From the NCBI GenBank assembly GCA_003611955.1, contig RAZE01000002.1:1-64000 (forward strand): a stretch of DNA of 64,000 bases. The letters are read 5' to 3'. The position numbers and the translations under genes were made by a program. Shown piece after piece: positions 50,233 through 59,007 of this stretch; the stretch's first letter is position 1; each line of letters begins with the position of its first letter. The notes under the pieces were generated by a model. That model saw nothing but the letters and a program-made list of their open reading frames with translations, ran no database searches and was not told where the DNA came from. This DNA comes from a bacterium 1XD8-76. Lineage in GTDB: Bacteria > Bacillota > Clostridia > Lachnospirales > Lachnospiraceae.

Positions 50233-50345
50233 AAAGTTTACCGCATATGTTACAATTTACATGTTGTCCGGAATATATAATGGAAAATTGTTGATAAAAC
50301 AGTTTTATTTGTATGAGGGATAAAGGGATAGAATAGTATCGGTAA

Positions 50346-51134
50346 ATGAGGACAATATTAGTGGATAGGGAACCACTAATGCGGCGGAAGCTGGAAGAAG
50401 TTATGAGAGGCATCAGCGAAGTCAATGTGGTAGGGAGTTTTAAAAACTCCGAGAAAGCATTGGAGTACGCGGAAGAAAATAGGGTAGAATTTGCACTTTT
50501 GGATACGGAAATGTCTCAGATGAGCGGGTTGGCGCTGGGGAGGAAATTAAAAGAAGTCTGTCCGGGAATTGTACTTGTCTATATGACAGGAGATATTCTG
50601 CAGTTGGAAGATATTATAAGAATGAAAGCAGATTACTGCATCTTGAAGCCTTGCGGGAGATGCGATATTGAAGATGCCGTAAAGCGGGCGATACTGTTAT
50701 CGAAACGTCAGGAAAAGCAGTTGAAGGTCAGGATGTTTGGGAGATTTGATGTATTTTATAACGGAGAAGTTCTTTATTTCAGAAACGCGAAATCGAAAGA
50801 ACTGCTCGCTCTGTGTATGGACAGATGCGGCGGCAATGTATCTATGGAAGAGTCGATAGATAAGTTGTGGCCGGAGAGGGCTTATGATGAAAAAGTGAAA
50901 AGACTTTACAGAAAAGCGGTTATGAATCTGCAGAGGACGTTGCAGGATACAGGGGTAACGGAATTTTTTCAGACAGGGCGGGGATGCTGTCATATCAGCA
51001 CAGAGAAAGTGGAGTGCGATTATTACACATATTTGGAGAGGCCTGAGAAAAACAGTAAGATGTTTCAGGGAAAGTATTTGTTTGACTATAGTTGGGGTGA
51101 AGAGACACTGGCAAACCTGATGAATATGGACTGA
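50346..51134 (+). CDS. Orphan response regulator with SARP-like output domain
   Basis: A 262-residue protein. Residues 1-120 form a receiver domain with Asp in EFALLDTEMSQMSGLALG and Lys in DYCILKPCGRCD; the N-terminal acidic pair is weak (ILVDREPLM). Residues 125-262 start KVRMFGRFDVFYNGEVLYFR and continue AKSKELLALCMDRCGGNVSM, the OmpR/SARP-type winged helix with a bacterial-transcriptional-activator-like tail. Such proteins are common in clostridia, often without a paired kinase, as here. The Shine-Dalgarno is weak. Targets are unknown. Confidence 0.82.
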   Translation: MRTILVDREPLMRRKLEEVMRGISEVNVVGSFKNSEKALEYAEENRVEFALLDTEMSQMSGLALGRKLKEVCPGIVLVYMTGDILQLEDIIRMKADYCILKPCGRCDIEDAVKRAILLSKRQEKQLKVRMFGRFDVFYNGEVLYFRNAKSKELLALCMDRCGGNVSMEESIDKLWPERAYDEKVKRLYRKAVMNLQRTLQDTGVTEFFQTGRGCCHISTEKVECDYYTYLERPEKNSKMFQGKYLFDYSWGEETLANLMNMD

Positions 51135-51167
51135 TTATTTGCATAGGCTATGAGAATGGCGGTGTGA

Positions 51168-52301
51168 ATGAAGAGGAGAAAAAACTGGTTTCTGTCCGGA
51201 ATTTATGTGTTGGTGGTTACGATAAATGTGCTGTCATGGAACAGCAAAACTTTTTGTGATCGGATACGTCAAAGTATCTTTCGGATAACGCAATATATAC
51301 AGGGGCACATCAGCAGCCTCTTTCCTTTTTGCATAGGTGAGTTTTTACTGGTGCTGGCAGTATTGCTGGCGTCGGCATCGCTTGCCTTATTTGTCGTTTT
51401 ATTTGTGGGACGGCTGAGGGGAAGAACGGGGAATGAGGACAGGCCTGGAAAATTTGCCGGCAGATATTATCATCTGTTGCTGTGGGGAGTGGCTGTCGTT
51501 TCTGTTATTATGTCAATCAACTGCTTTGTGCTGTACCATTGCAGCAGTTTTCCGGAGATGTATATGCCAAAGAACGAGCGGGAGTACGGAGTGGAGGAGT
51601 TGGCGCTTGTCCGGGATCATGTGGTAAGGCAGTGCAATGCGCTGGCCCAGGAGATGGAGAGGGACGAGGACGGCCATATCGTTTATGCGGGGGATATGGA
51701 GAGCCGGGCGGTGAAGGAAATGGAGAAGCTGGGGGAAGCATACCCTCTGCTGGACGGCTATTATCCCGATCCGAAAAAACTGACGTTCTCCGGTTTTTTC
51801 AGTCAGCAGTATATGATGGGATACTATTTTCCGTTTTCGATGGAGGCGAATTACAATGGGGCAATGTATATCGCCAATGTGCCTGCCACGATCTGTCATG
51901 AGCTGTCCCATGTGAAGGGGTTTATGTGCGAGGATGACGCCAATTTTATCGGGTATCTGGCCTGCATCTCCTCGGAGGACGCCTTTTTCCGCTACAGCGG
52001 CTATCTGAGCGTGCTCGACTATCTGGACAGGGATCTGCATGAAAGCCTGGAAAATTCCGGGGAGATATACCTGGCCTGTGAAGTGTGTTCTCCCCTGGTA
52101 GAGCGGGACAATGTTTTTCTGACGCAGGAGGCCTGGGAGGAAGTGGAGGATGGGGCGATTCTGGATACGGAGACGCTAAAGCAGGTCTCCCGGAGTTTTC
52201 TGGAGACAAATTTGCAGGTGAACGGCGTGGAGGAAGGGATCGCGAGTTACGGGGATGTGGTGCGGATGCTGCTGATATACTATGACGGGGAGCTGTATTA
52301 G
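51168..52301 (+). CDS. DUF3810 membrane metallopeptidase-like protein
   Basis: A 377-residue protein with three N-terminal hydrophobic helices (about 8-25, 54-80 and 103-125) and an external or lumenal domain. The family hallmark is VPATICHELSHVKGFMCEDD near residue 240, a HExxH-like metal site (HELSH), followed by ANFIGYLACISSEDAFFRYS. DUF3810 is related to zinc peptidases; proteolytic activity is unproven. It forms a tight pair with the Mbeg1-like gene, which starts 1 bp after its stop. Confidence 0.88.
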   Translation: MKRRKNWFLSGIYVLVVTINVLSWNSKTFCDRIRQSIFRITQYIQGHISSLFPFCIGEFLLVLAVLLASASLALFVVLFVGRLRGRTGNEDRPGKFAGRYYHLLLWGVAVVSVIMSINCFVLYHCSSFPEMYMPKNEREYGVEELALVRDHVVRQCNALAQEMERDEDGHIVYAGDMESRAVKEMEKLGEAYPLLDGYYPDPKKLTFSGFFSQQYMMGYYFPFSMEANYNGAMYIANVPATICHELSHVKGFMCEDDANFIGYLACISSEDAFFRYSGYLSVLDYLDRDLHESLENSGEIYLACEVCSPLVERDNVFLTQEAWEEVEDGAILDTETLKQVSRSFLETNLQVNGVEEGIASYGDVVRMLLIYYDGELY

Positions 52302-52302
52302 G

Positions 52303-53493
52303 ATGGGCAATATAGTAGATTATGTAAACGATTTTCAATATACATTTTCAGAGCACGGCTTTAATGACGTGGATTCTCTTGTGTTATGTCAACTTAGTTA
52401 TCTGAAGATGAAGCATCTGATTCCAGGCCTGGAGGATGAAAAGGAATTTATTCCTTTTCAGGAGATCCTGAAGGAGGAAAATGAGGGGCAGATCTTTGCG
52501 GATGAGAGATATCGGGAGGATAACAGGAAGCTGACGGAAGCTGTTTTGGGCAGCCGGCGTTTTGCGGATCTGCGGTTAAATTATTACGTGGATATCCTGG
52601 ATAAGGAGATGGAAGTACAGTTTTCCGCCGTCACGTATCTGTTGGGCGAGGAGGCGGAAAAGAGGAATCTTTACTACATCGCCTACCGGGGGACCGATGA
52701 AAATCTGGTGGGCTGGAAGGAGGATTTTACGCTGGCTTTTTCGGAGCCGGTGGTGGGACAGCTGTACGCGGCGAGATATATGCGCAAGGCGGCGGGACGT
52801 CTGCCGGAGAATTTTTATCTGGGCGGTCACTCCAAGGGAGGAAATCTGGCGGTTTTTGCGGCAATGAGCAGTTCCATGGCATTGCAGGAGCGGATCCGGC
52901 GCGTGTACAGTCATGACGGTCCGGGATTCAAGCCGCAGGTGCTGGAGCGGTATGAGTATGAGCGGATCGCGGATAAAGTGAGAAAGATCCTGCCGGAATC
53001 TTCCATGGTGGGGATGCTTTTGGAGCGCGGAGATTCCTACAACGTGGTGGGGAGCAGCTCTCACGGTCTTTTGCAGCACAATCCGTACACCTGGACGGTA
53101 GATGTGGAGAACGCATCGTTCGAGTCCAGGGAGGAGCTGAAAAACGGCGCCAGATTTATGGACGGCGCCCTGACGGACTGGGTGCTCAGGCTAGATGACG
53201 AGCAGGTGGGGCGTTTTTCTGATGTGCTCTTCCAGGTGCTGGCGGCGTCAGAGGCGGACAATCTGATCGATTTTAAGGCGGACTGGAAAAAGAGCCTGGC
53301 CGGTGTGCTGCAGGAACTGCGCGAGGTGGACGACGAGACAAAGAGAGAGGTGGAGGAGATCCTGAAGGAACTTTTTGAAATCACCGGTAAGACCGGGAAA
53401 AAGGAGATCCAAAGTAAGATTTCGGAGGGGATTCGGAAAGTGCAGGAAAAATTTTCGAAAAAAGGTATTGACATTTGTTGTAGAAGTATGTAA
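52303..53493 (+). CDS. Mbeg1-like (DUF2974) alpha/beta hydrolase
   Basis: A 396-residue cytoplasmic protein. NDVDSLVLCQLSYLKM at the N-terminus and YIAYRGTDENLVGWKEDFTL are the DUF2974/Mbeg1 pattern. The lipase-like elbow GGHSKGGNLAVFAAM carries the nucleophile Ser in GHSKG, with SHDGPGF downstream. These proteins are class-3-lipase-like; substrates are unknown. The ATG at 52303 follows the DUF3810 stop; an in-frame ATG at 52282 lies inside that gene. The tRNA-Leu promoter is embedded in its last codons. Confidence 0.9.
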   Translation: MGNIVDYVNDFQYTFSEHGFNDVDSLVLCQLSYLKMKHLIPGLEDEKEFIPFQEILKEENEGQIFADERYREDNRKLTEAVLGSRRFADLRLNYYVDILDKEMEVQFSAVTYLLGEEAEKRNLYYIAYRGTDENLVGWKEDFTLAFSEPVVGQLYAARYMRKAAGRLPENFYLGGHSKGGNLAVFAAMSSSMALQERIRRVYSHDGPGFKPQVLERYEYERIADKVRKILPESSMVGMLLERGDSYNVVGSSSHGLLQHNPYTWTVDVENASFESREELKNGARFMDGALTDWVLRLDDEQVGRFSDVLFQVLAASEADNLIDFKADWKKSLAGVLQELREVDDETKREVEEILKELFEITGKTGKKEIQSKISEGIRKVQEKFSKKGIDICCRSM

Positions 53494-53496
53494 AAT
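53468..53496 (+). promoter_or_regulatory. Promoter of tRNA-Leu
   Basis: TTGACA at 53468-53473, 17-bp spacer, TAAAAT at 53491-53496. It overlaps the final codons and stop of the Mbeg1-like gene and lies 17 bp before the tRNA 5' end. Confidence 0.8.
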
Positions 53497-53512
53497 AACA
53501 TTTGTTCGGTTC

Positions 53513-53596
53513 GCAGAAGTGGCGGAATTGGCAGACGCGCAGGCTTCAGGTGCCTGTTGTAGCAATACAGTGAGGGTTCAAGTCCCTTCTTCTGCA
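53513..53596 (+). tRNA. tRNA-Leu, anticodon CAG
   Basis: An 84-nt class II tRNA. Acceptor GCAGAAG pairs with CTTCTGC, followed by discriminator A. The anticodon stem CAGGC/GCCTG holds loop TTCAGGT, giving anticodon CAG. A long variable arm follows, then the T-arm GAGGGTTCAAGTCCCTT. CCA is not encoded. An intrinsic terminator follows at once. Confidence 0.97.
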
Positions 53597-53600
53597 TAAA

Positions 53601-53629
53601 AAGAATCCTGTTTCCAGGATTCTTTTTTT
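53601..53629 (+). terminator. Terminator after tRNA-Leu
   Basis: AAGAATCCTG and CAGGATTCTT form a perfect 10-bp stem with a 4-nt loop and a T-tract. It may also serve the convergent DUF4317 gene, whose stop is at 53647. Confidence 0.92.
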
Positions 53630-53646
53630 GTGCGGAAAACGGTCCG

Positions 53647-54867
53647 TCAAAGTTCTGTGGCCACACCGTTTAAGTTTATCTGTTCATTTTCTTCGATCGG
53701 AATGATCAGACATTTCTGTCCGTCGATGATCTCGGATTTGATGTAGGGTGTCTTTTCCGGGTTTACCCGAAGCATCACGTCAAAGGAGTCGGGATAAGTT
53801 TTTTCCGCCAGTTCTTTTTGCAGGGATTGTACCTGCAGTCTGAGCTGCGCCTCCTCCTTTTTCCTGGCATTTTTTTCCAGTGCTTTTTCGTCGATCAGAT
53901 TTTGCAGTGCGGGCGGTTCGGCCTCGAACTCCCTGGCGACGCCCTCTTTTATATGCCTTGCGGGCTCCCCCTGGATGCCCTGCTCAGCGAGCACCTTCTC
54001 GATCAGTTCGTCCGTCAGAGTCACGGGTGCTGTCTCTTCATAGATTTCTTCCTCGTCGGGACAAATGAACTCCTGAAAACTCTCCTGCACCTGCAGCAGG
54101 ACATCCTCCGTGTCCTCCTGGATCGGGGCGAGCGCTTTCTTTACAATGGAGGAGAAGATCTGCTGCTGTTCGGCGGCGGTGTGCCTTGCGCCGCAGCCCA
54201 GAACGTTTTCCACAAATTCCGGACGGGAGTCTTTGGCGTCCTTTACATAGTAGATGAGGGAGTGGATATCACTGCTCCTGTCGGAGAATGCGGGGAAGAT
54301 GAAGCCGGTGTCGGGCGCGCCCACCACCCAGTCCCGTATGCGGGCGCCGATGCGGTTCTCCTCCTCCCGATAGCCCAGCCCTGGTTTGGAGAGGGTGACG
54401 GGGCAGACAGCGCAGAGCAGATAGTCGTAGACCTCCTCCGATTCGTCCAGCTTCAGGCCGTCGTTTGTCCTGGTGATAATGTCATAGGCGTCCTTGAACA
54501 GCAGGATCAGATAATTTCCCACATGGTCGTAGTGCTCGATCACGAGGTCGTAGAAGCGGTCCAGAAGCTCCTCATTTTTCAGGCCGCTCTCTTTGATTCC
54601 CATGAGAAACTGCTGTCTGCCGCCGGGTTCCTCCTCCGCCGCCGGGAACTCCAGCTGCAGCAGATTGTTGCCGACAGTGCCGGAGAGGCATTTTCTGGAG
54701 AGATCGAGGTATTTGTAAAATTCTTCGTCGTCCAGATTCAGAAAAGTTTCGGAGAGGGTCAATATCTTGTTCTTATTGCCGTCCACATAGCATCCGCACA
54801 GTTTTGTGATCGTGCAGTCCGTTTTGTTCAATCTTTTTTTCAGTTCCAGAATATCTTTTTTTGTCAT
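53647..54867 (-). CDS. DUF4317-domain protein
   Basis: A 406-residue cytoplasmic protein of the DUF4317 family: TKKDILELKKRLNKTDCTIT then LCGCYVDGNKNKILTLSETF at the N-terminus, YDYLLCAVCPVTLSKPGLGY and DWVVGAPDTGFIFPAFSDRS in the middle. A charged coiled coil near 330-355 (KNARKKEEAQLRLQVQSLQK) precedes a short C-terminal domain. The family is common in Clostridia and uncharacterised. It runs convergently with the tRNA and divergently from the DUF3048 gene. Confidence 0.9.
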   Translation of the reverse strand: MTKKDILELKKRLNKTDCTITKLCGCYVDGNKNKILTLSETFLNLDDEEFYKYLDLSRKCLSGTVGNNLLQLEFPAAEEEPGGRQQFLMGIKESGLKNEELLDRFYDLVIEHYDHVGNYLILLFKDAYDIITRTNDGLKLDESEEVYDYLLCAVCPVTLSKPGLGYREEENRIGARIRDWVVGAPDTGFIFPAFSDRSSDIHSLIYYVKDAKDSRPEFVENVLGCGARHTAAEQQQIFSSIVKKALAPIQEDTEDVLLQVQESFQEFICPDEEEIYEETAPVTLTDELIEKVLAEQGIQGEPARHIKEGVAREFEAEPPALQNLIDEKALEKNARKKEEAQLRLQVQSLQKELAEKTYPDSFDVMLRVNPEKTPYIKSEIIDGQKCLIIPIEENEQINLNGVATEL

Positions 54868-54997
54868 AATAAATCATCCTTTCCTGTCATATTTTATCAC
54901 ATTTTTTGGAAAAAAAGTAATAGATTCTTTCGGAAAAAAGTTGTATGATAAAAAATGACAGAAAATGATTTCCAAATAGAGAAAGGAAGAATGAAAC

Positions 54998-56059
54998 ATG
55001 AAAAGATGGAAGACAAGGTTATGCAGTACGGTTTTGGCATCTGTTATGGCAGCGGGTCTTTTTATGGGCGTGTCGGTGAGCGCGGAAGCGACGGCGGAGG
55101 TTCCCGCGGTGAAGAGCGTTTACACCAATGAGCCGGTGACGGCTGCTCAGGCATCCCTGCGCCCGATCGCGGTTATGATGCCGACGGATAAGGTTGCGCA
55201 GCCTTCTTACGGGATAGGCAATGCAGATATCCTGTATGAGATCATGGAGGAGGGAAATATTTCCCGTCAGATGGCGATCATTCCCAACTGGCAGGGCCTG
55301 CCTCAGATCGGTAATCTCAGAAGCTGCAGACTCTACTACATTTTCGCGGCAAAAGAATGGGATCCTATTTTGATTCATTTCGGCGGCGTGTGCTACATGC
55401 AGGGAGCGATCGACGCGCCGGACGTGAACAATCTTTCCGGTACATACGAGTACGGAGTGGGCGGCGCGGCGCCGGGGTCTGGATACTTCTTCCGCACATC
55501 TAACCGCAAAGCGCCCCACAACGCTTACATCAGCGCGGACGGTATTCTGAAAGCCTGCCAGCAGCTGGGCTATCAGACGACGGTGCGCCAGGGCATCTAC
55601 AACAGCAAACACTTTACGTTTGCGGAGGGCGTCAACACTCTGGATCAGTACGGCGCGCAGGCGGCGGCAGCCAATGTGATCGATCTCTCCAAAGTATTTG
55701 AGTACACGAAGAGCTCGCTGCACTATGATCCGGTTTCCGGGCTGTACCTGAAAAATCTTCACGGCAAAGCGCAGACCGATGCGCTGACAGGAAAGCAGCT
55801 GGCGTTCGCGAATGTCATCGTTCAGAATACCACATGGGCGCCCATTGACGCGAAGGGGTATCTGGCATTCCAGATGATCGACAGCCTGCAGGACGGCTAT
55901 TATTTCACGAAGGGAAAAGCGATCCACATCAGATGGGCTAAGACGAGCGATTACACACCGACAAAATATTACGATGACAATGGAAATGAGATCCAGCTCA
56001 ACACCGGCAAGACCTATATCGCCGTTGCACAGGCGGGAAAACCGGTGGTGTTCTACTAA
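54998..56059 (+). CDS. Secreted DUF3048-domain protein
   Basis: A 353-residue exported protein. The signal peptide is at about 1-31 (CSTVLASVMAAGLFMGVSVS, then AEA). The DUF3048 domain follows: RPIAVMMPTDKVAQPSYGIG, ADILYEIMEEGNISRQMAII, IGNLRSCRLYYIFAAKEWDP. The C-terminal part (KGKAIHIRWAKTSDYTPTKY, then NTGKTYIAVAQ) matches the same family, known from Bacillus YerB-like lipoproteins; here there is no lipobox. Function is unknown, presumably at the cell envelope. AAAGGAAG precedes the ATG. Confidence 0.9.
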   Translation: MKRWKTRLCSTVLASVMAAGLFMGVSVSAEATAEVPAVKSVYTNEPVTAAQASLRPIAVMMPTDKVAQPSYGIGNADILYEIMEEGNISRQMAIIPNWQGLPQIGNLRSCRLYYIFAAKEWDPILIHFGGVCYMQGAIDAPDVNNLSGTYEYGVGGAAPGSGYFFRTSNRKAPHNAYISADGILKACQQLGYQTTVRQGIYNSKHFTFAEGVNTLDQYGAQAAAANVIDLSKVFEYTKSSLHYDPVSGLYLKNLHGKAQTDALTGKQLAFANVIVQNTTWAPIDAKGYLAFQMIDSLQDGYYFTKGKAIHIRWAKTSDYTPTKYYDDNGNEIQLNTGKTYIAVAQAGKPVVFY

Positions 56060-56096
56060 AAAGTACAGACAGCGATCCGCAGGGATCACCATATGG

Positions 56097-56129
56097 CATC
56101 CGTGGAAATGCAGAGCGTTTCCACGGATG
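56097..56129. other. 12-bp stem in the 3' region of the DUF3048 gene
   Basis: CATCCGTGGAAA at 56097-56108 and TTTCCACGGATG at 56118-56129 form a perfect stem; a smaller GTGG/CCAC hairpin follows at 56131-56144. There is no T-run, so it is probably a 3'-end stabilising structure ahead of the terminator. Confidence 0.6.
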
Positions 56130-56146
56130 TGTGGTTTTCGCCACAT

Positions 56147-56209
56147 AAAAAAGACATTGCCATGCGTCATCGCGTGTAAACACGCATTCCTCATGGCAAT
56201 GTCTTTTTT
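56147..56209. terminator. Bidirectional terminator between convergent genes
   Basis: AAAAAAGACATTGCCATG (56147-56164) and its exact complement at 56192-56209 give a perfect 18-bp stem with A-tract on one side and T-tract on the other. An inner GCGTGT/ACACGC hairpin caps it. It serves the DUF3048 gene and rpsT. Confidence 0.92.
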
Positions 56210-56222
56210 GCATGGTTCAATG

Positions 56223-56486
56223 CTATTCCATCTTATTGACAGCAAGATTCAGTCTTGAGATCTTTCTGGATGCGTTATTTTTGTGATAGACGCCCTTTGT
56301 GGCAGCTTTATCGATCGTGGATGTGGCAGCAAGCAACGCAGCCTTTGCAGCTTCCTTATCCTTTGCCTCGATAGCAGCATAAACTTTCTTGATGGCGGTC
56401 TTGGTAGCGGACTTGATGGATTTATTTCTCGCAGCTTTTGTCCGGTTTACCAGAATACGCTTTTTCGCAGACTTAATGTTAGCCAA
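56223..56486 (-). CDS. rpsT: 30S ribosomal protein S20
   Basis: An 87-residue basic ribosomal protein of the 30S subunit: MANIKSAKKRILVNRTKAAR at the start, then KSATKTAIKKVYAAIEAKDK and KGVYHKNNASRKISRLNLAV. Length and sequence are typical of S20. GGAGGTATC lies upstream. It is transcribed alone, divergently from gpr, with a leader of about 90 nt in which feedback control would be possible but no clear element is visible. Confidence 0.97.
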   Translation of the reverse strand: MANIKSAKKRILVNRTKAARNKSIKSATKTAIKKVYAAIEAKDKEAAKAALLAATSTIDKAATKGVYHKNNASRKISRLNLAVNKME

Positions 56487-56578
56487 GATGATACCTCCAA
56501 TGATTTCTACTGTTCGTTCGTATTGTTATGATGTTACTTTAGCGAGACACGGACAACTAACGTAAACATACGCATTAT

Positions 56579-56607
56579 ATTGTAAAGTCAGAAAGGATTT
56601 CTGTCAA
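56579..56607 (-). promoter_or_regulatory. Promoter of rpsT
   Basis: On the minus strand: TTGACA at 56607-56602, 17-bp spacer, TACAAT at 56584-56579. A TATAAT a few bases further on could also serve. Confidence 0.65.
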
Positions 56608-56697
56608 TACATAATTTCGCTTTATTTGCCAAAAATATTACTATTCGGCGGTTTATCCGAATAAAAATGTAAGAGGAAAGATAAGGTAGGGTTGCTT

Positions 56698-57591
56698 ATG
56701 GGAGTTCAGGTAAGAACAGACCTTGCGTTAGAGGCGAAGGAGACGGTACAGAAGCCGGATGAGGAGATTCGGGGAGTCCGTGTGGAAGAGGAGAAAGATA
56801 CGGAGAAGGAGATCTATATTACCCGGGTCATCATCGAGACAAAAAACGGCGCGAAGATCATGGGGAAGCCGATGGGAACCTATATTACGCTGGAGGCTCC
56901 CAGGATGGCGACGCCGGATGAGGACTATCACCGGGAAGTGTCGGAGAAGGTGGCGGATCAGATACGGGAACTTCTGCCGGATGAAAAGGAGGAGCTCTCC
57001 GTACTTGTGGTGGGTCTGGGGAACAGAGAAGTGACGGCGGATGCGCTGGGGCCGAACGCCGCGGATCAGCTTCATATCACAAGGCATGTGGTAAGGGAGT
57101 TCGGAAAGGCGGCGTACAATAAAAACAAGATGCACACGGTCAGCGCCATTGTCCCGGGGGTTATGGCGAAAACGGGCATGGAGACGTGTGAGATCATCCG
57201 GGGAGTGGTGGAGGAGACGAAGCCCGACGCGATCATCGCCATCGATGCGCTGGCCGCCCGCAGCACAAAGCGGCTCAACCGCACGATCCAGATCACGGAC
57301 ACCGGAGTACAGCCGGGCTCGGGGGTGGGAAACCACAGGCATGCGCTGACGCGGGAGACGCTTGGGATCCCGGTGATCGGGATCGGTATACCGACGGTGG
57401 TGGATGCGGGGACGATCGTCGGGGATGCGGTGGAGCAGATAGAGCGGGAGGTGCTGTTCTGCTCGGATATGCATGCGCTGAAGATGGCTGAGCTCCAAAA
57501 TATGTATGTGACGACAAAAGATATCGATGATGTGGTGAACAGATTAAGTTATACGGTATCGGAGGCAATCAATATTGCGTTGGAAATATAG
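56698..57591 (+). CDS. gpr: GPR endopeptidase (germination protease)
   Basis: Spore protease that degrades small acid-soluble proteins at germination; made as a zymogen in the forespore. It is 297 residues with VRTDLALEAKE at the start, VLVVGLGNREVTADALGPNA, the IIRGVVEETKPDAIIAIDAL segment and TDTGVQPGSGVGNHRHALTR, all characteristic of family A25. AGGTAGG precedes the ATG at 56698. Its stop overlaps the spoIIP TTG start by 17 bp, so the two are coupled. It is the first gene of the sporulation-linked block. Confidence 0.96.
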   Translation: MGVQVRTDLALEAKETVQKPDEEIRGVRVEEEKDTEKEIYITRVIIETKNGAKIMGKPMGTYITLEAPRMATPDEDYHREVSEKVADQIRELLPDEKEELSVLVVGLGNREVTADALGPNAADQLHITRHVVREFGKAAYNKNKMHTVSAIVPGVMAKTGMETCEIIRGVVEETKPDAIIAIDALAARSTKRLNRTIQITDTGVQPGSGVGNHRHALTRETLGIPVIGIGIPTVVDAGTIVGDAVEQIEREVLFCSDMHALKMAELQNMYVTTKDIDDVVNRLSYTVSEAINIALEI

Positions 57592-58903
57592 TGAGAGCAG
57601 GCAAAAGGCCGTCTTTCTGGTTTCCCTGTCCATGGCTGCGTTTTTACTGCTGGTGTGTCCGGCGGGGGAACTTGTGGAAAAGGTGTACGGGCAGCTGTTT
57701 CCGACGGCTGCCTTTTGTATGGACACCCTCGCCTACGGGGAGCGCAGCGTGTCGGTGGAGGGGAAGATGATGGATATGTTGTCCAGGGAACTGCCTCTGT
57801 ACAGTTACAGCATTTCCTATTTCGGGGACGGCATGATGAATCAGTATTACAGGGAATATGTGGAGATCCTGATGCAGGAGGCCGAGGAGGGGACGGAGGA
57901 GATGCCGCCGGAACAGGGGGATCAGACCGGCGAGGGCGCCGGCGGGAGTCCGGAAAATACCGGGGAACCGGAGGACGTGCCGGAGGGCACGGAGGAAGAA
58001 CAGGGCAGTTTTATCATAGAGGAGGCGGAAGAGGAGGGCGGGCAGAGGCTGAATGAGGAGGGATCTCCTTTTATGATCACCGACGGGAGTACGGATGCCA
58101 TGGATAAAGATGCCTACAGAGAATTGATACATACGGAGAAAGCGCAGAGCATTTCTCTGGAGGATTACCGGGAGTTTGAGGCGCTTGTGGGAAAATTTTA
58201 TACGGTGGACGCCAGCACTTATACGACGGCGGAAGAGCTGAGTGCGATAAAGCTTTCCTCCGTCGATATGAAAATGGCGGGATCCGCATCGGGGCCTCAG
58301 ATTCTGATCTATCACACGCACTCCCATGAGGGGTATGCGGATTCGGCGGCGGACGACGCCTCCACGACGATCATCGGAGTGGGGGAGCATCTGGCGGAGA
58401 TCCTGCGGCAGGAGTACGGCTATCAGGTGCTCCATCACACCGGCGTGTACGACGAGGACAGAGATTATGCGTACTCCAATGCGCTGCCGGCGCTGGAGCA
58501 GGTTCTGAAGGAAAATCCGACGATCGAGGTGGTCATCGATCTGCACCGGGATTCGGTGGCGGCGGACACAAGGCTTGTGACGGAGATAGGAGGGCAGCAG
58601 ACGGCCCGGTTCATGTTCTTTAACGGGCTGTCGAGAGTCCGTGAGCTGGGGGAGATCGGATATCTCCCCAACGAGAATCTGCAGGGCAATCTCGCCTTCT
58701 CGTTTCAGATGCAGAAGACATGCGAGGAGTATTATCCGGGGCTGGCACGGAAGATCTATCTGAAGGGGTATCGGTACAATATGCACTTAAAGCCGCGGAC
58801 GCTGCTGGTGGAGCTGGGGGCACAGAACAATACGGTGCAGGAGGCGATGAATGCCTGCGGACCGCTTGCGCGGGTGCTGGATATGGTGCTGAGCGGGGAG
58901 TGA
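57575..58903 (+). CDS. spoIIP: Stage II sporulation protein P
   Basis: Peptidoglycan amidase/endopeptidase of the SpoIIDMP engulfment complex, anchored in the mother-cell membrane. It is 442 residues: an N-terminal membrane anchor at about 12-32 ([16 protein letters not shown]), a long acidic low-complexity linker (about 105-165), then the amidase domain with [14 protein letters not shown] (zinc His/Glu), [10 protein letters not shown] and [15 protein letters not shown] (catalytic Glu). The TTG start at 57575 has GGAGG nine bases upstream inside gpr. The linker is unusually rich in Glu, Gly and Pro. Confidence 0.94.
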   Translation: MRWKYSESRQKAVFLVSLSMAAFLLLVCPAGELVEKVYGQLFPTAAFCMDTLAYGERSVSVEGKMMDMLSRELPLYSYSISYFGDGMMNQYYREYVEILMQEAEEGTEEMPPEQGDQTGEGAGGSPENTGEPEDVPEGTEEEQGSFIIEEAEEEGGQRLNEEGSPFMITDGSTDAMDKDAYRELIHTEKAQSISLEDYREFEALVGKFYTVDASTYTTAEELSAIKLSSVDMKMAGSASGPQILIYHTHSHEGYADSAADDASTTIIGVGEHLAEILRQEYGYQVLHHTGVYDEDRDYAYSNALPALEQVLKENPTIEVVIDLHRDSVAADTRLVTEIGGQQTARFMFFNGLSRVRELGEIGYLPNENLQGNLAFSFQMQKTCEEYYPGLARKIYLKGYRYNMHLKPRTLLVELGAQNNTVQEAMNACGPLARVLDMVLSGE

Positions 58904-58927
58904 GCGATTTCGATGACAGGCAAGGGA

Positions 58928-58981
58928 AAAAGTGTTTGCCGATTCCGCAAAAGATTGATATACTAATGCGGGAACACTTTT
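58928..58981. promoter_or_regulatory. lepA promoter flanked by a 9-bp inverted repeat
   Basis: TTGCCG at 58936-58941, 17-bp spacer and TATACT at 58959-58964 form the promoter. AAAAGTGTT (58928-58936) and AACACTTTT (58973-58981) bracket it. The repeat could be an operator or a hairpin in read-through RNA. Confidence 0.55.
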
Positions 58982-59007
58982 CGCTTAGGAAATGCAGGAG
59001 GTATATC

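Noticed and set aside
53513..53596. tRNA-Leu as an attachment site of an integrated element
   Set aside because: No integrase and no second copy of the tRNA 3' end is seen nearby; the flanking genes look like core chromosome.
53818..54948. 376-codon open frame on the plus strand across the DUF4317 gene
   Set aside because: The minus-strand DUF4317 signatures are clear; this frame has no start signal or motif.
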